A DNA stretch of 64,000 bases, taken from Streptomyces prunicolor NBRC 13075 (lineage in GTDB: Bacteria; Actinomycetota; Actinomycetes; Streptomycetales; Streptomycetaceae). The stretch spans positions 1 to 64,000 of the forward strand of contig NZ_BARF01000104.1 in the NCBI RefSeq assembly GCF_000367365.1. Reading direction: 5' to 3'. The number at the start of each line of letters is the position of its first letter. Positions within the stretch are counted from its first letter, which is position 1. Below the pieces are notes generated by a model. The model did not search any database. It saw nothing but the letters and a program-made list of their open reading frames with translations, and had not been told where the DNA came from. The position numbers were made by a program, and so were the translations under genes. Of this stretch, positions 1-8,506 are shown one piece after another.

Positions 1-109
1 CGGCGTCGAGGGCCGACTCGACCGCTTCGACCAGCGAGGTGTATTCGGCGTCCAGCACCGCCGAGCGCAGGTCGCGGTTGTCTGCCTTGGTCACCGATTC
101 ATTGAACAC
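1..109 (-). CDS. 5' end of an unidentified protein, cut by the window edge
   Basis: An open frame reads leftward off the window. GTG codons at 109 or 94 are the plausible starts, and neither has a clear Shine-Dalgarno sequence. About 30-36 residues are visible (begins VTKADNRDL from the inner start), helical and acidic. This is too little to assign a family. A divergent regulator of the TetR type would fit the paired palindromes that lie over and beside this start, but that is inference only. Confidence 0.35.
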   Translation of the reverse strand, partial: MFNESVTKADNRDLRSAVLDAEYTSLVEAVESALDA

Positions 110-143
110 CCGTTCATGGTAGCTTGCAATGAACAGGTGTTCA
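103..143. promoter_or_regulatory. Two TGAAC-type palindromes between divergent genes
   Basis: TGAACACCCGTTCA (103-116) and TGAACAGGTGTTCA (130-143) each have arms TGAAC/GTTCA around a 4-bp centre. Their starts are 27 bp apart. They sit between the leftward partial gene and the EthD-like gene at 160, where a repressor could control both. The shape is typical of TetR-family operators. The regulator is unknown. Confidence 0.55.
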
Positions 144-159
144 GGAAGGCGGTAGTGAC

Positions 160-492
160 ATGCTGCAGCTGATGACGGTGATCAGGAAGCGCCCGGAGAT
201 TTCCACGGAGGACTTCCGCCGTTTCATGGAACTGGAGTACGGGCCGACCTATGTGGCCCTTCCCCAGGTCAAGGAGTACGTGCAGTACTACCTGACAGAC
301 CTCGCGACGGACAGCGAGGAAGATCCGATCGACGCGATCGTGCAGATCGGCTTCGAGTCGGAGAAGGAGATGCGCGAGGCCCTCGCGACCGAGGAATACA
401 AGGAAGCGCACGAACTGCGGACGGCGTACATGCGTGAGACGTCCGTCGGGATTCATTCGGCCGTCTTGGACCGCAGGGTGCAGTTGGTCTAG
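160..492 (+). CDS. EthD-domain (dimeric alpha-beta barrel) protein
   Basis: A 110-residue protein with the size and pattern of the EthD family: an N-terminal strand (LMTVIRKRPEISTEDF), a GP motif in the first helix-strand turn, and the late SEKEMREAL helix. EthD-like proteins are small ferredoxin-fold dimers, often found beside redox or degradation enzymes. Biochemical roles are known for few of them. A GGAAGG ribosome site at 144-149 supports the ATG at 160. The twin palindromes just upstream suggest repressor control. The family call is fairly good; the substrate is unknown. Confidence 0.7.
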   Translation: MLQLMTVIRKRPEISTEDFRRFMELEYGPTYVALPQVKEYVQYYLTDLATDSEEDPIDAIVQIGFESEKEMREALATEEYKEAHELRTAYMRETSVGIHSAVLDRRVQLV

Positions 493-720
493 GGAGCGTG
501 CGGCAGTGCCGGCCACAGCCACTCGTTGTTGGCCGCGACGACCACAGCGGCTTGGTGGTTCCCTTTAAGCCGGTCTTGTTGAACTTAGGTTGCCGACCGC
601 CCTGAAGTCGACAGGGGCACGAAACCTCGATCCACCGTTCCACGGCGCCCTGTTGCGTGTACTGCGCCTCTCCGACCAACCCTGTTCCGCGACCGAACGG
701 ACACCCGGGCGTGAACCGCC

Positions 721-879
721 ATGGGCGCACACCTGGAGGGAGCGTTCGCGTCCCGGCCCCGCTCCGTGCCGCCGCGCCACCCCGGCCGCACCACCCCCGC
801 GATCGGCGCGCGCACCCGCGAGATCCTGCACGAGATCGGGCTGGACGAAGCGTTCGTCCACTCACTCGCTTCCGGGTGA
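721..879 (+). pseudogene. C-terminal remnant of a CaiB/BaiF (type III) CoA-transferase
   Basis: A short frame of 52 codons ends with an IGARTREILHEIGLDEAF-like tail. This resembles the last helix of CaiB/BaiF CoA-transferases (consensus LGxHTxEILxELGLxxxEI). No catalytic N-terminal domain precedes it in any frame, so only the 3' end survives. A second CoA-transferase fragment lies at 10.5-10.8 kb. The assignment rests on a short motif. Confidence 0.45.
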
Positions 880-916
880 CAGCGGCGGACGCCCCGCAGC
901 CCGGACCGACAAGCCG

Positions 917-1534
917 CTACGAAGTCGGCGAGCCGTCCAGAGCCGAGGCGAGGGAGCCCAGCCCGCCGATCAACTGCTCCGCCGCGACCGGCGCCACCAG
1001 ATGACGGCCGACCAGAAGCCCGGGCATGAGCGTCATCAGTACGGTCGCGATCTGCTCCGGGTCCGCCTGCGGCGGAGTGATTCCTTCGTCGTGCCAGCGA
1101 CGGGCCAGTTCCGCGAGACTGCCGCGCATGGCCAGATAGAACGCCCGGGTGCGAACTTCGAGTTCGGGGCTGCGCAGTGCCTCGCCCCAAGCCTGGATGG
1201 CGATGCGGGTCAGGTCGTACGACTGCCCCTCGCCGCGATCGCGGGCCTCTGCCGTCATCGCCGTCAGCACCTCGGACGGTGAAGGGGTGGGACGGCGCTC
1301 CAGGAGCCGCTCGAACAGGTCCCGGACCAGGACGAGGGCCTCGTCCGCGGCGGCGTCGATGAGGTCGTCCTTGCTGCGGAAGTAGCGGTAGACGGCACTG
1401 GAGGACATGCCGGTCGCGGCGATGACGTCGTCCATCGACGTGGCGTGGAATCCGTTGCGGGAGAAGCAACTCCAGGCACTGATGAGGATGTGGCGGCGCC
1501 GTTCTTCCCGGCGCTCCTCGCTCAAGCGGGGCAT
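917..1534 (-). CDS. TetR/AcrR-family transcriptional regulator
   Basis: This 205-residue protein has a clear N-terminal TetR helix-turn-helix (about residues 12-58; core TSMDDVIAATGMSSSAVYRYF). A helical C-terminal ligand domain with a TetR_C-like LTRIAIQAWGEAL helix follows. Length is normal for the family and the frame is intact. It sits between gene remnants, so its target cannot be told from neighbours. The palindromes at 103-143 are candidates but lie about 1.4 kb from its start. Confidence 0.88.
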   Translation of the reverse strand: MPRLSEERREERRRHILISAWSCFSRNGFHATSMDDVIAATGMSSSAVYRYFRSKDDLIDAAADEALVLVRDLFERLLERRPTPSPSEVLTAMTAEARDRGEGQSYDLTRIAIQAWGEALRSPELEVRTRAFYLAMRGSLAELARRWHDEGITPPQADPEQIATVLMTLMPGLLVGRHLVAPVAAEQLIGGLGSLASALDGSPTS

Positions 1535-1566
1535 GCCCCCACCCTAAACGCAAACGCTGGTTTCCG

Positions 1567-1974
1567 TTACTCGCAGACGGTGAAGGCCAGCCGGGCATCC
1601 AGCGGCGGTGCGACGCGGAGCAGTGCCAGGCGGTAGGCGTCCGCACTGCCGGGCTCGGCGGTCCCGGCGACCAGGCTCTGTCCCGGCGCGTCCCGCACTT
1701 CGAAGGTCTGACAGGTGAGGGTGATCCTGCCCTGACGCTCCCACAGCACGATGAACTCTCCGCCCTCGGCTCCGAGTTCATCGATCAATGCCGCGATCAG
1801 GGGGTCACGGCGCTCGTGACCGTAGGCGAGCCGCAACGCGTCGACGGTGTCGCGCGCCACGGTGTCCCAGTCGACGAACAGCGTGCGTGCGGCAGGGTCA
1901 CGGAAGAGAAAGCGGACCATGTGGCGCGGGTCGGCCGCCGGCCGCGAGGGCGGCTTCGACTCGGGCAACGGCAT
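1567..1974 (-). pseudogene. Truncated MmyB-type XRE regulator (ligand-binding half only)
   Basis: The frame carries the MmyB-like ligand-binding domain: HMVRFLFRDPAARTLFVDW, then DTVDALRL, LIDELGAEGGEF and the closing TAEPGSADAYRLALL. Full-length relatives have an N-terminal Xre helix-turn-helix and about 280 residues. Here the N-terminal half is missing. Homology begins near base 1930, where the frame runs into the 3' end of the neighbouring VOC gene, so the gene appears to have been cut by a deletion joining the two. Confidence 0.7.
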
Positions 1975-2509
1975 CGTCGTGCGGAACAGTCAGATCAAGG
2001 TGAATCGTGTTGCGCTGCGTGCGCGGTTCGTCCATCTGCTGGAACCAGAGAGACGGACCGCCACAGGACGGGTCCACCAGGTCGGCGGGCGCGGTGACGT
2101 CGTCGTACCCGAGTACCGCCTTCCAGAACGGGCGCACTGCGGGGATGTCCATCGCGTCGATCGCGATGGCAAGCGACTGAACCGCATGATGAGCAGGGTG
2201 CGCGACCGTCCGGTAGCCGACCGCGCGAACTGCCTTCGTGATAGAGCGGGCCAGATCAACGTCCTGCGTAGTCACTCGAAATGTGCCACGTGTCTCCAGC
2301 GTGAGTTCCACTCGGTCGGCGGTCGCGCGCAGGCGCAGATGGCCGTTCGCGTGTGGGCCGGCGATGCCGACCGCAGCGCGGATGACTTCGCACGCCTCGA
2401 CGAGAGAGTGGACCGTGACAGCGGTGGTGAGGCAGTCGAGGAGGTACCGCCAGCCGAGGTCTTCAACTGCCAGCGACGCTTCGCTTTCCGTCAGAATCCT
2501 GTCAGCCAT
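1898..2509 (-). CDS. PCD-like/VOC two-domain protein, truncated at its C-terminus
   Basis: Residues 1-100 resemble a 4a-hydroxytetrahydrobiopterin dehydratase (PCD) domain (RVELTLETRGTFRVTTQDVDLA), but the usual HHP catalytic pair is replaced by HANGH. Residues 110-203 are a VOC/glyoxalase-like domain (VRPFWKAVLGYDDV, GPSLWFQQMDEPRTQRNTIH). This architecture is common in actinobacteria. Complete members continue about 30 residues past AAGGR to a metal-ligand-like DPEGNE motif. Here AAGGR is followed by an unrelated short tail and a stop, because the gene runs into an MmyB fragment. It is probably non-functional. Confidence 0.65.
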   Translation of the reverse strand: MADRILTESEASLAVEDLGWRYLLDCLTTAVTVHSLVEACEVIRAAVGIAGPHANGHLRLRATADRVELTLETRGTFRVTTQDVDLARSITKAVRAVGYRTVAHPAHHAVQSLAIAIDAMDIPAVRPFWKAVLGYDDVTAPADLVDPSCGGPSLWFQQMDEPRTQRNTIHLDLTVPHDDAVARVEAALAAGGRPAPHGPLSLP

Positions 2510-3216
2510 ATGGTCATGCTCTCCGATGTCGTCGTCAAACGTCGCCGACGCAACGGTAGCCAGGGCTCAATCGGAACTCCGACCCTACGGTTCATTTGCC
2601 CAATTGCGGGCCATCTCTGTCGCGCCGCCGTCACTCCGACTCCCCGTACGATCGCGGCCGACTGTCTCGATCGTCTCGCGCCGATGCGCAGTTCCTTTCT
2701 CAGCGTCTCGGCCGAGACGGGTCGTTGGTGCAGCTCCCGATGCCAGGCATCGACCAAGCGAGCCCGCGGCAGCAACGGATCGTCGTCCTCATACAGCCGC
2801 TTGCTCTTCGCGTGACCGGCTCCCTGTCCCGGTTGACCTGCCGTCACATCCAGTCGGCCAACCGGGTGATGCACCAGGTGTCCCACCGACAGCAGCAACG
2901 CGACGGGAGGCCATCTGGCGACAAAGACCGACTACCACTCCACAGCCGGGGCTGCCGCGACATTCGCAGCCAGGGAGACCGCGATACCCAGAAGGAACGC
3001 TGACCACACCGCGCCTCGGGCGCGGCGGGTGCGGCGGGTGCGGGCTCCGGAAGGCTTCGGCAAACCGATCGTGGCCAGGAGATATCGGCCGTCCACGGAC
3101 AGAGGCCACAACGAGGCGCTGACCGTGTCCGCACCACCCTGCGACGCGAACTCCCGCTGGTGAACATATGAGGCGTAGGCGGCGACCCCGGCACCACGAG
3201 AGCACGCAGAGGTCAC
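2491..3216 (-). pseudogene. DUF2637/SpdB-like plasmid-transfer gene with an in-frame amber stop
   Basis: The first part (3216-2935) reads YASYVHQREFA...WPLSVDGRYLLA...SLAANVAAAPAVEW, the membrane core of DUF2637. A TAG stop at 2934-2932 follows. The same frame then continues as VFVARWPPVALLLSV, the next DUF2637 membrane helix, and as an LVDAWHRELHQRPVSAETLR C-terminal helix like those of SpdB-type proteins. Restoring one base (CAG to TAG, Gln to stop) would rejoin the halves. The N-terminal helix is also missing, cut at the junction with the IS remnant. DUF2637 proteins belong to Streptomyces conjugative plasmids and integrative elements. Confidence 0.75.
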
Positions 3217-3740
3217 CGATGACGCCCAACTCCTGGGCGCGCAGGCGCTCGACGAGGTGGTTGTAGCGGGCGGTGGTTATCTCCGAGGAGCGTCCCGAGC
3301 GGGCCGCGGAGATCCACAGCAGCCGACCCCAGTCGTCGGTGAGCGCGAGGAAGAGCAGGCCGTGGGCCTTGTGTTTCCCGCTGTAGTGGCGGCGGTTGTC
3401 CTTCCCGGTGCGGCGCCGGGTGCGGATCAGGGTGCCGTTGATCAGGACGACGTGGCCACCCTTTCGGGCGACTTTCTGCAACGCGCGGTCCAGGCGCTCG
3501 GCCCGCGCGGCGAGCAGGCCGAGCGCCTCCATCACCCAACGCCGCACCGTCGTGGCGGAGAACGGCGAGGACGACCGTGGCGATCCGCCCGGCCGACAGC
3601 TTGCGCCACCTTGAGCGGATCTTCTTCAGGTGACCGCGCAGCAGGTCGCCGAGGAAGGTCAGGGTGGCCGTGGACAGGGTGAGGCTCGACTGGTGGACAA
3701 CCGTCTCAGCACCCCTGGCGGAGCTGGTCTTGTTTCGCAT
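3213..3740 (-). pseudogene. IS5-family DDE transposase remnant
   Basis: The 5' part encodes LSTATLTFLGDLLRGHLKKI and RWRKLSAGR, the N-terminal helix region of Streptomyces IS5-type transposases. The frame then shifts. In the second frame the protein resumes at FSATTVRRWVMEALGLL and runs into the catalytic domain (INGTLI with the first Asp position read as Asn, YSGKHKAHGLLFLAL, LLWISAARSGRSSEITTAR). About 15 residues of the family pattern are lost at the shift near 3560-3575. The 3' end stops at GVIGDL beside the DUF2637 fragment, so the last catalytic Glu region is absent. Confidence 0.7.
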
Positions 3741-3810
3741 ACGACATCAACTGCCGCCGGGGGCACGGCCGTTACGGCCTCAGCCGCATGACGTTGCCGC
3801 CCCGGCGCGC

Positions 3811-4274
3811 TCACAGCGTGGTGGTGAACTTCCCGTCGGCCAGCTTGCGCAACCAGCCCCGTTCCGCGAGCCGGTTCAGCTTCGAACGCAGCGCCTCCGA
3901 ACGGGCCGGCTCCAGAGAGACCCCCAGCTCACCGCAGACCTGCTTCACCATGACCGGCCCATCCGCCCGCCGCACCACGTCCATGATCCGCTGATAGTCC
4001 GCGGGCAGGACCGTCTCGTCCATGTCCCGCTCGCGCTGCGGCACCGCCGACACCGCACGGCCCGCGACGTGCCCGGCAGGCGATGTCACCGCCGACTCGG
4101 CTTCGGTACGCACCCGCTCGGCCAGCCGACGCGCGACCCGCTCTGCGACGGTGAGTTCCTCCAGCTCGTCGCGGACCTCCTGCAACTGCTGGCTCAACTT
4201 CTCGGCCTCAGCTCCAGTTCGGCCCGGCGGGCCATGAACAGCTCACGAAGATCCACTTCCGCATCTTGGGCCAC
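3811..4274 (-). pseudogene. Mobile-element-associated winged-helix protein with a one-base frameshift
   Basis: A good ribosome site (AGGAGG, 4289-4284) precedes GTG at 4274, which opens a frame VAQDAEVDLRELFMARRAEL. That frame ends about 26 codons later. Near 4211 the adjacent frame takes over (EAEKLSQQLQEVRDELEELTV) and continues to 3811, with a C-terminal winged-helix-like part ending RGWLRKLADGKFTTTL. Inserting one base near 4212 would restore a single protein of about 154 residues: coiled coil, then wing. Similar proteins occur near Streptomyces transposons. It could also be a sequencing error. Confidence 0.6.
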
Positions 4275-4590
4275 CTTGATGCACCTCCTGCCCGGGTCGT
4301 AGGGACACCCGCCTCGCGCACGCCGGGGAAACCACAGATCCGTGATCGCAGGAACGGCAGACGATCTTGAACTACGACAAGCGCCCCCGGCCAGTACGAG
4401 TACACGAGCAACGACTCACACCAGCCTCGTGACCAGCGACTTCAAGATGGTGGATCTTCAATGGCTTGGCCCGCGCGGCTGAGGTAGGGGTTGTTGGACG
4501 GATCCGGCCGGAGTTCAACACTCACGTCTCCAATGGGCTGGAGGACCGCGCGGGCGTGGTCGCCGACGCGGGCGGCGGGCGGCGGGCGGG
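4275..4590. other. Non-coding stretch with ATCTTGAA/TTCAAGAT copies
   Basis: No convincing gene is seen here. The motif ATCTTGAA near 4364 recurs inverted as TTCAAGAT near 4441, and again as GATCTTCAA just after. They may be transposon-end debris or upstream signals of the winged-helix gene. The right part leads to the 3' end of the nSTAND gene. Confidence 0.3.
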
Positions 4591-7500
4591 TCAGGGGAGC
4601 CGTGGGTGGGTGCAGAGCGGCTGGTAGGGCTCCTCGGGGAGGTAGGTCTGCCAGTCGGCCCGGGAGAGGCCGGCGTCATTGGTACGGCGGCAGACTGCTG
4701 CGACGAGTTGGCGTGGGGCGATCGAGTAGCTCTGTAGTGGCACGTGGGCGCTGGTGGCGAGCAGAGTGTCGTTGTCTGGGCTGAAGGCGATGGAGTTGAT
4801 CGCCTCGCCGGGGGTCGGCAGGTCCTGGCCCACCTGCTCCAGGGCTGTGGTGTCCCACAGTTGCAGGGTGCCCGCCTGTCCGGCGGCGGCCAACAGGTGT
4901 CCGTCATGGGAGAAGGCCAGCGCCAGCACGGGCTCTGGTTCGCCGTGCTGGCTGCCGGTGAACGTGCCCGCATACGTTCCGAGCCGGTGCTGGGCCGCGC
5001 CGTTCCAGATGGTGATGCGTCCCTCCCTGTCCCCCACGGCCAGGTAGCGTCCGTCGCCGCTGAAGGCGAGCGCGGTGATGGCGCTGCCCTGGTTGAGGAT
5101 CCGGGTGGTGACCGGCCCGGCGGGCACGGGGGCCAGCTGTTCGAAGGAGGTGGCGAGAAACCGTCCGTCGGGCCGGAGTGCCAACTCGATTCCGGAGATC
5201 CCGGAGAGGGTGCCGATGCGTACGCGTCGGCGGGTGTCCCACCGGTCCGTGGTCCACACCGCCGTCGGGTCACCGCCGTCGGGCATCCGACCGACGAGCA
5301 GGATGCTGCCGCCCGGGCCGAGCGCGATCCCGAGCGACGGCCGGCCGGGAAGGTCCAGTCGGGTGGCACGCCGAGCCGGCACGTCGTACACGACGTACGG
5401 CTGGGGCGCGGTGTGCAGGTCGCTGCCGATGCCGAAGGCGAAGGCGCCGCTGTCCGGGCTGAACGCCAGGTTCGGGCTGTGGTCGGATTCGTCCGCGTGA
5501 CCTGATGTGGGCGGTGGCAACGGCAAGGTGGTGTCGTTGAGGACGCGTCCGTGGCGCAGGTCGGTGAGGACGAAACGGAACCCGTCGGCCTTGCGCTGGG
5601 CGGTGCCGAGCAGGGAGCCGTTCGGGCTGAGGAGGCTGGCGTCCAGGCCAGAGGTGTGCCAGTCGGCATCCACCGTCGCACCCACGTCCAGTGAGCGGAC
5701 GGTCGCGCTGTCCAGGAAGCGCAGCAGGTGGGTGCTCGGATCCCACCTGAGCTGGTCGGCCATCTCGTTGGCCAGCGGGTAGCGGGCCACCGGGGCGAGC
5801 GGCTCGCTGAGCCGCCAGATCACGATCTGGTCGCCGGCCCCGGCGGCCATGAACCGTCCGTCCGGGCTGTAGGCGATCTCGTTGAGGCGGTCCTCCGACA
5901 GGGTCTGGAGCTCTGTCCGGTCGGCGATGGACCAGATCCGCACCCCGCTGCTGGAGGTGGCCGCCAGTTCGCGGCCGTCCGGGCTGAACGCGAGACTGCC
6001 GTCGGTGCAGTCGGCGTGCCCGCTGTCCCAGGGGCCGGTGAGCCGCTGCTGCCGCCTGACGTCCCACAGCTGGGGCGGCTGCCCTTCCGAGCAGACCGCC
6101 ACCATGCGGTCGCCCGGGGAGGCGATGGCGACCGGGGCACCGGTTGTGGGTCGCTGGAGCAGCGTCCGCCCGCTGGCTGCGTCGCGCAGCTCGGCCGAGG
6201 AGCCCATCTGGTCCACGACGAGGGTCCGTCCGCTGGGTCCGAAGCTCTCGACCATGGCGTCCTTCCCCAGCGCGGCCCCGGTCGGCCGCCCGGTGGCCAG
6301 GTCCCACAGGCGGGTGCCCTGGTAGGTGCCGAGGGCGAGGGTCCGGGCGTCGGGGCTGAGGGTGGGAAGGGCCGTGGTGCCCGGAGAGGCACCCGGATAG
6401 CTGAACCGTGAGATTCGGTGCTGGGTGGCGACGTCCCAGCTCTGCACGGTGCCGCTGGTCACGCTGATCAGCGTGCGGCCGTCCGCACTGAGCAGTCGGC
6501 TGGTATCGGGATCGGTCCCGGGATCGGTGAAGGCTTCCTGCTCTCGTTGTGCCCAGGCGCCGAGCAGCGCGGAACGGGACTCGGCGATGTCGGCGGTCCG
6601 CCAGGCGGCGACGCCGAGCAGCATGGCCTGCTGGGGATTGGTGACGCGCTGGTTGGCCGCGGCCGAGGCAACCCGCCGGGCCAGCGTCGAAGTTCGCTCG
6701 CGCGTGGCGGTGTTGTTCTGCTGCCAGGCGACCAGGCCGGCGCCCGCTGCCAGGACCAGCAGTGCGGTGAGGGCCGCGCCGAGGATCCGCAGCCTCCTGG
6801 AGATGCGCGCCGACGTCTGTCTCTCCAGGTCGCGATGGGCCGTGCCGGCGGCCAGGAATGTGCGTTCCAGCGTGGTGAGTTCATCGCTGTGGACGTCGGC
6901 GCGGAAGATCTCCTCGGCGGTGGCCAGCCGCTCCCCCCGGTACAGGGCCCCGGGGTCCTTGCCAAGTTTCTCCCACTCCTGGGCGGCCTGGGTGAGCCGG
7001 CGGTGCCGTCGCAGGCGCTCGCGGTCCTCGTCGATCCAGGACCGCAGCCGCTGCCAGCCGTCGATCAGCGCCTCGTGGGCGAGTTCGACCGCCCCGTCGT
7101 CCAGGACGAGCAGCCGGGCCTGGGTCAGACGGTCGAGCACCAGGGCCGTGTCGGCGGCCCGGCCGGATTCCAGCTCCGCGGGCTCGATGCGGCGGCGCGT
7201 GTCCGGTGCCCCGTCGCCGGGGGCGATGAGCCGCAGCAGGATGTGGCGGGCGATCCGGGCCTGGCCGGGGGTGAACCGGGAGTAGACGTCCTCCGCGGTG
7301 GTGGCGATCGCTCCGTGCAGACCGCCGGACGCCTGGTAGGCGGCCAGGGTCAGCTTCTTGCCCTGCCGTCGGCGCCAGGTCTCCAGCATCGCCTGGGAGA
7401 GCATGGGCAGGCTGCCCGGCTGCTCGGCCACCTCGCTGACCAGCGCGGCGGTCAGCGACCGTTCCACAGTGAGCCCGGCTGCTGCCGCCGGCCCGGTGAT

Positions 7501-8322
7501 CGCCTCCCGGACCTCCTGCGCGTTCATGGGCCCGACCAGGAGATGGGCCTCGCACAGCGCCGCGGCCAGTTGGCGGTGCTCGGCGCAGTGGCCGTAGAAG
7601 TCCGCACGGAGTGCGAGGACCACCCGCGTCCCGCTGTCCGGCTCGCGCGCGGCGAGCAGCAGCTCTATGAAGTCGGCCCGCTCGCCCCGGTCCGCGCAGA
7701 GGGTGAATGCCTCCTCGAACTGGTCGACGATCACCAGGGTGTCTGCGGCGCCGCCCGCCCGGTCCGGCTTCAGCAGACCGGCGTGGGTGCGCATGGGGTG
7801 CTCGCCGGGGGTGAGTACCCGGATCGCCGCCGGGCGGAGGCGCGGTGCCTGCGCCTCGCGCAGCGGTGGGATCAGCCCGGCGCGCAGCAGCGAGGACTTC
7901 CCGCTGCCTGAGGCGCCGAGCAGGGCGCTGAACCGCTTGCGTTCCACCAGGTCCAGCAGTTCGGCGACGAGCCGGTCCCGGCCGAAGAACCAGCCCCGGT
8001 CAGTCGTCTCGAACCGGAACAGGCCGCGGTAGGGCGGGTGGCTGCCCTCCTGGACGGCGATCTCCTCGGACGCCTGACGCCAGCGCTGCTCCCACTCGGC
8101 GGTATTCCCGCCGCACGCCTCGACGTATCCGAGGAGGGCCTGGAGGGTCGGCAGCTGGACGCCTGCGGCCGCGCGGGCGAGCGTTGCCACCGAATGGGGC
8201 ACTTGGCCGGCCATCTCCCGGTAGGTAGGGCTACCGGCCTGCTTGCGCAGAGCACGCAGTTCGTGGGCAAATCGCGCGACCGGTCCGGCCTCGGGATCCA
8301 CCGGATTTTCCTGGCGTCCCAT
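4591..8322 (-). CDS. HTH-nSTAND NTPase with C-terminal WD40 repeats
   Basis: A 1243-residue protein. Residues 12-70 form an XRE-like helix-turn-helix. Residues 98-480 are an nSTAND1-type NTPase: PYRGL entry motif, Walker A GASGSGKSS (136-144), Walker B TLVIVDQFEEAF with D200. A hydrophobic segment (about 512-533) is likely a membrane helix. From about 560 to 1200 there are repeated LAFSPDG...LW blades of a WD40 propeller. STAND proteins act as switch-like sensors in which ligand binding by the repeats triggers NTP-dependent oligomerisation. Such proteins occur in signalling, conflict and phage-defence settings. No effector domain is recognisable. It lies just downstream of the toxin-like pair, separated by a terminator. 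Confidence 0.85.
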   Translation of the reverse strand: MGRQENPVDPEAGPVARFAHELRALRKQAGSPTYREMAGQVPHSVATLARAAAGVQLPTLQALLGYVEACGGNTAEWEQRWRQASEEIAVQEGSHPPYRGLFRFETTDRGWFFGRDRLVAELLDLVERKRFSALLGASGSGKSSLLRAGLIPPLREAQAPRLRPAAIRVLTPGEHPMRTHAGLLKPDRAGGAADTLVIVDQFEEAFTLCADRGERADFIELLLAAREPDSGTRVVLALRADFYGHCAEHRQLAAALCEAHLLVGPMNAQEVREAITGPAAAAGLTVERSLTAALVSEVAEQPGSLPMLSQAMLETWRRRQGKKLTLAAYQASGGLHGAIATTAEDVYSRFTPGQARIARHILLRLIAPGDGAPDTRRRIEPAELESGRAADTALVLDRLTQARLLVLDDGAVELAHEALIDGWQRLRSWIDEDRERLRRHRRLTQAAQEWEKLGKDPGALYRGERLATAEEIFRADVHSDELTTLERTFLAAGTAHRDLERQTSARISRRLRILGAALTALLVLAAGAGLVAWQQNNTATRERTSTLARRVASAAANQRVTNPQQAMLLGVAAWRTADIAESRSALLGAWAQREQEAFTDPGTDPDTSRLLSADGRTLISVTSGTVQSWDVATQHRISRFSYPGASPGTTALPTLSPDARTLALGTYQGTRLWDLATGRPTGAALGKDAMVESFGPSGRTLVVDQMGSSAELRDAASGRTLLQRPTTGAPVAIASPGDRMVAVCSEGQPPQLWDVRRQQRLTGPWDSGHADCTDGSLAFSPDGRELAATSSSGVRIWSIADRTELQTLSEDRLNEIAYSPDGRFMAAGAGDQIVIWRLSEPLAPVARYPLANEMADQLRWDPSTHLLRFLDSATVRSLDVGATVDADWHTSGLDASLLSPNGSLLGTAQRKADGFRFVLTDLRHGRVLNDTTLPLPPPTSGHADESDHSPNLAFSPDSGAFAFGIGSDLHTAPQPYVVYDVPARRATRLDLPGRPSLGIALGPGGSILLVGRMPDGGDPTAVWTTDRWDTRRRVRIGTLSGISGIELALRPDGRFLATSFEQLAPVPAGPVTTRILNQGSAITALAFSGDGRYLAVGDREGRITIWNGAAQHRLGTYAGTFTGSQHGEPEPVLALAFSHDGHLLAAAGQAGTLQLWDTTALEQVGQDLPTPGEAINSIAFSPDNDTLLATSAHVPLQSYSIAPRQLVAAVCRRTNDAGLSRADWQTYLPEEPYQPLCTHPRLP

Positions 8323-8438
8323 CGGCCGCGCCTCTCCACGTGGTACTTCAGCGAAACTCGCTGCAGCAGGGGGACGGGAGGTGAACTACGCGTCGCAAAA
8401 GCAACACAATCACGGCCCGCAGGGGCCCTGACCACGAG

Positions 8439-8478
8439 AGAGGCGGTCATCGGTCGTTGCCGACCGATGACCGCCTCT
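8439..8478 (-). terminator. Strong hairpin terminator after the toxin-like pair
   Basis: A perfect 18-bp stem (AGAGGCGGTCATCGGTCG and its complement) with a TTGC loop lies 29 bp past the stop of the RIP gene. It separates the two-gene secreted pair from the nSTAND gene. Confidence 0.85.
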
Positions 8479-8506
8479 CCCTGTGCATGCTGGGGGAACT
8501 GCTCCG

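Noticed and set aside
585..1781. Long open frame on the minus strand across the TetR gene and its flanks
   Set aside because: It is a GC-frame shadow: arginine/proline-rich translation with no family motif, overlapping the clear TetR gene and the CoA-transferase remnant.
2238..3122. Plus-strand open frame over the DUF2637 remnant
   Set aside because: The translation is Arg/Ser-rich without motifs, while the opposite strand clearly encodes a DUF2637 protein interrupted by one stop.
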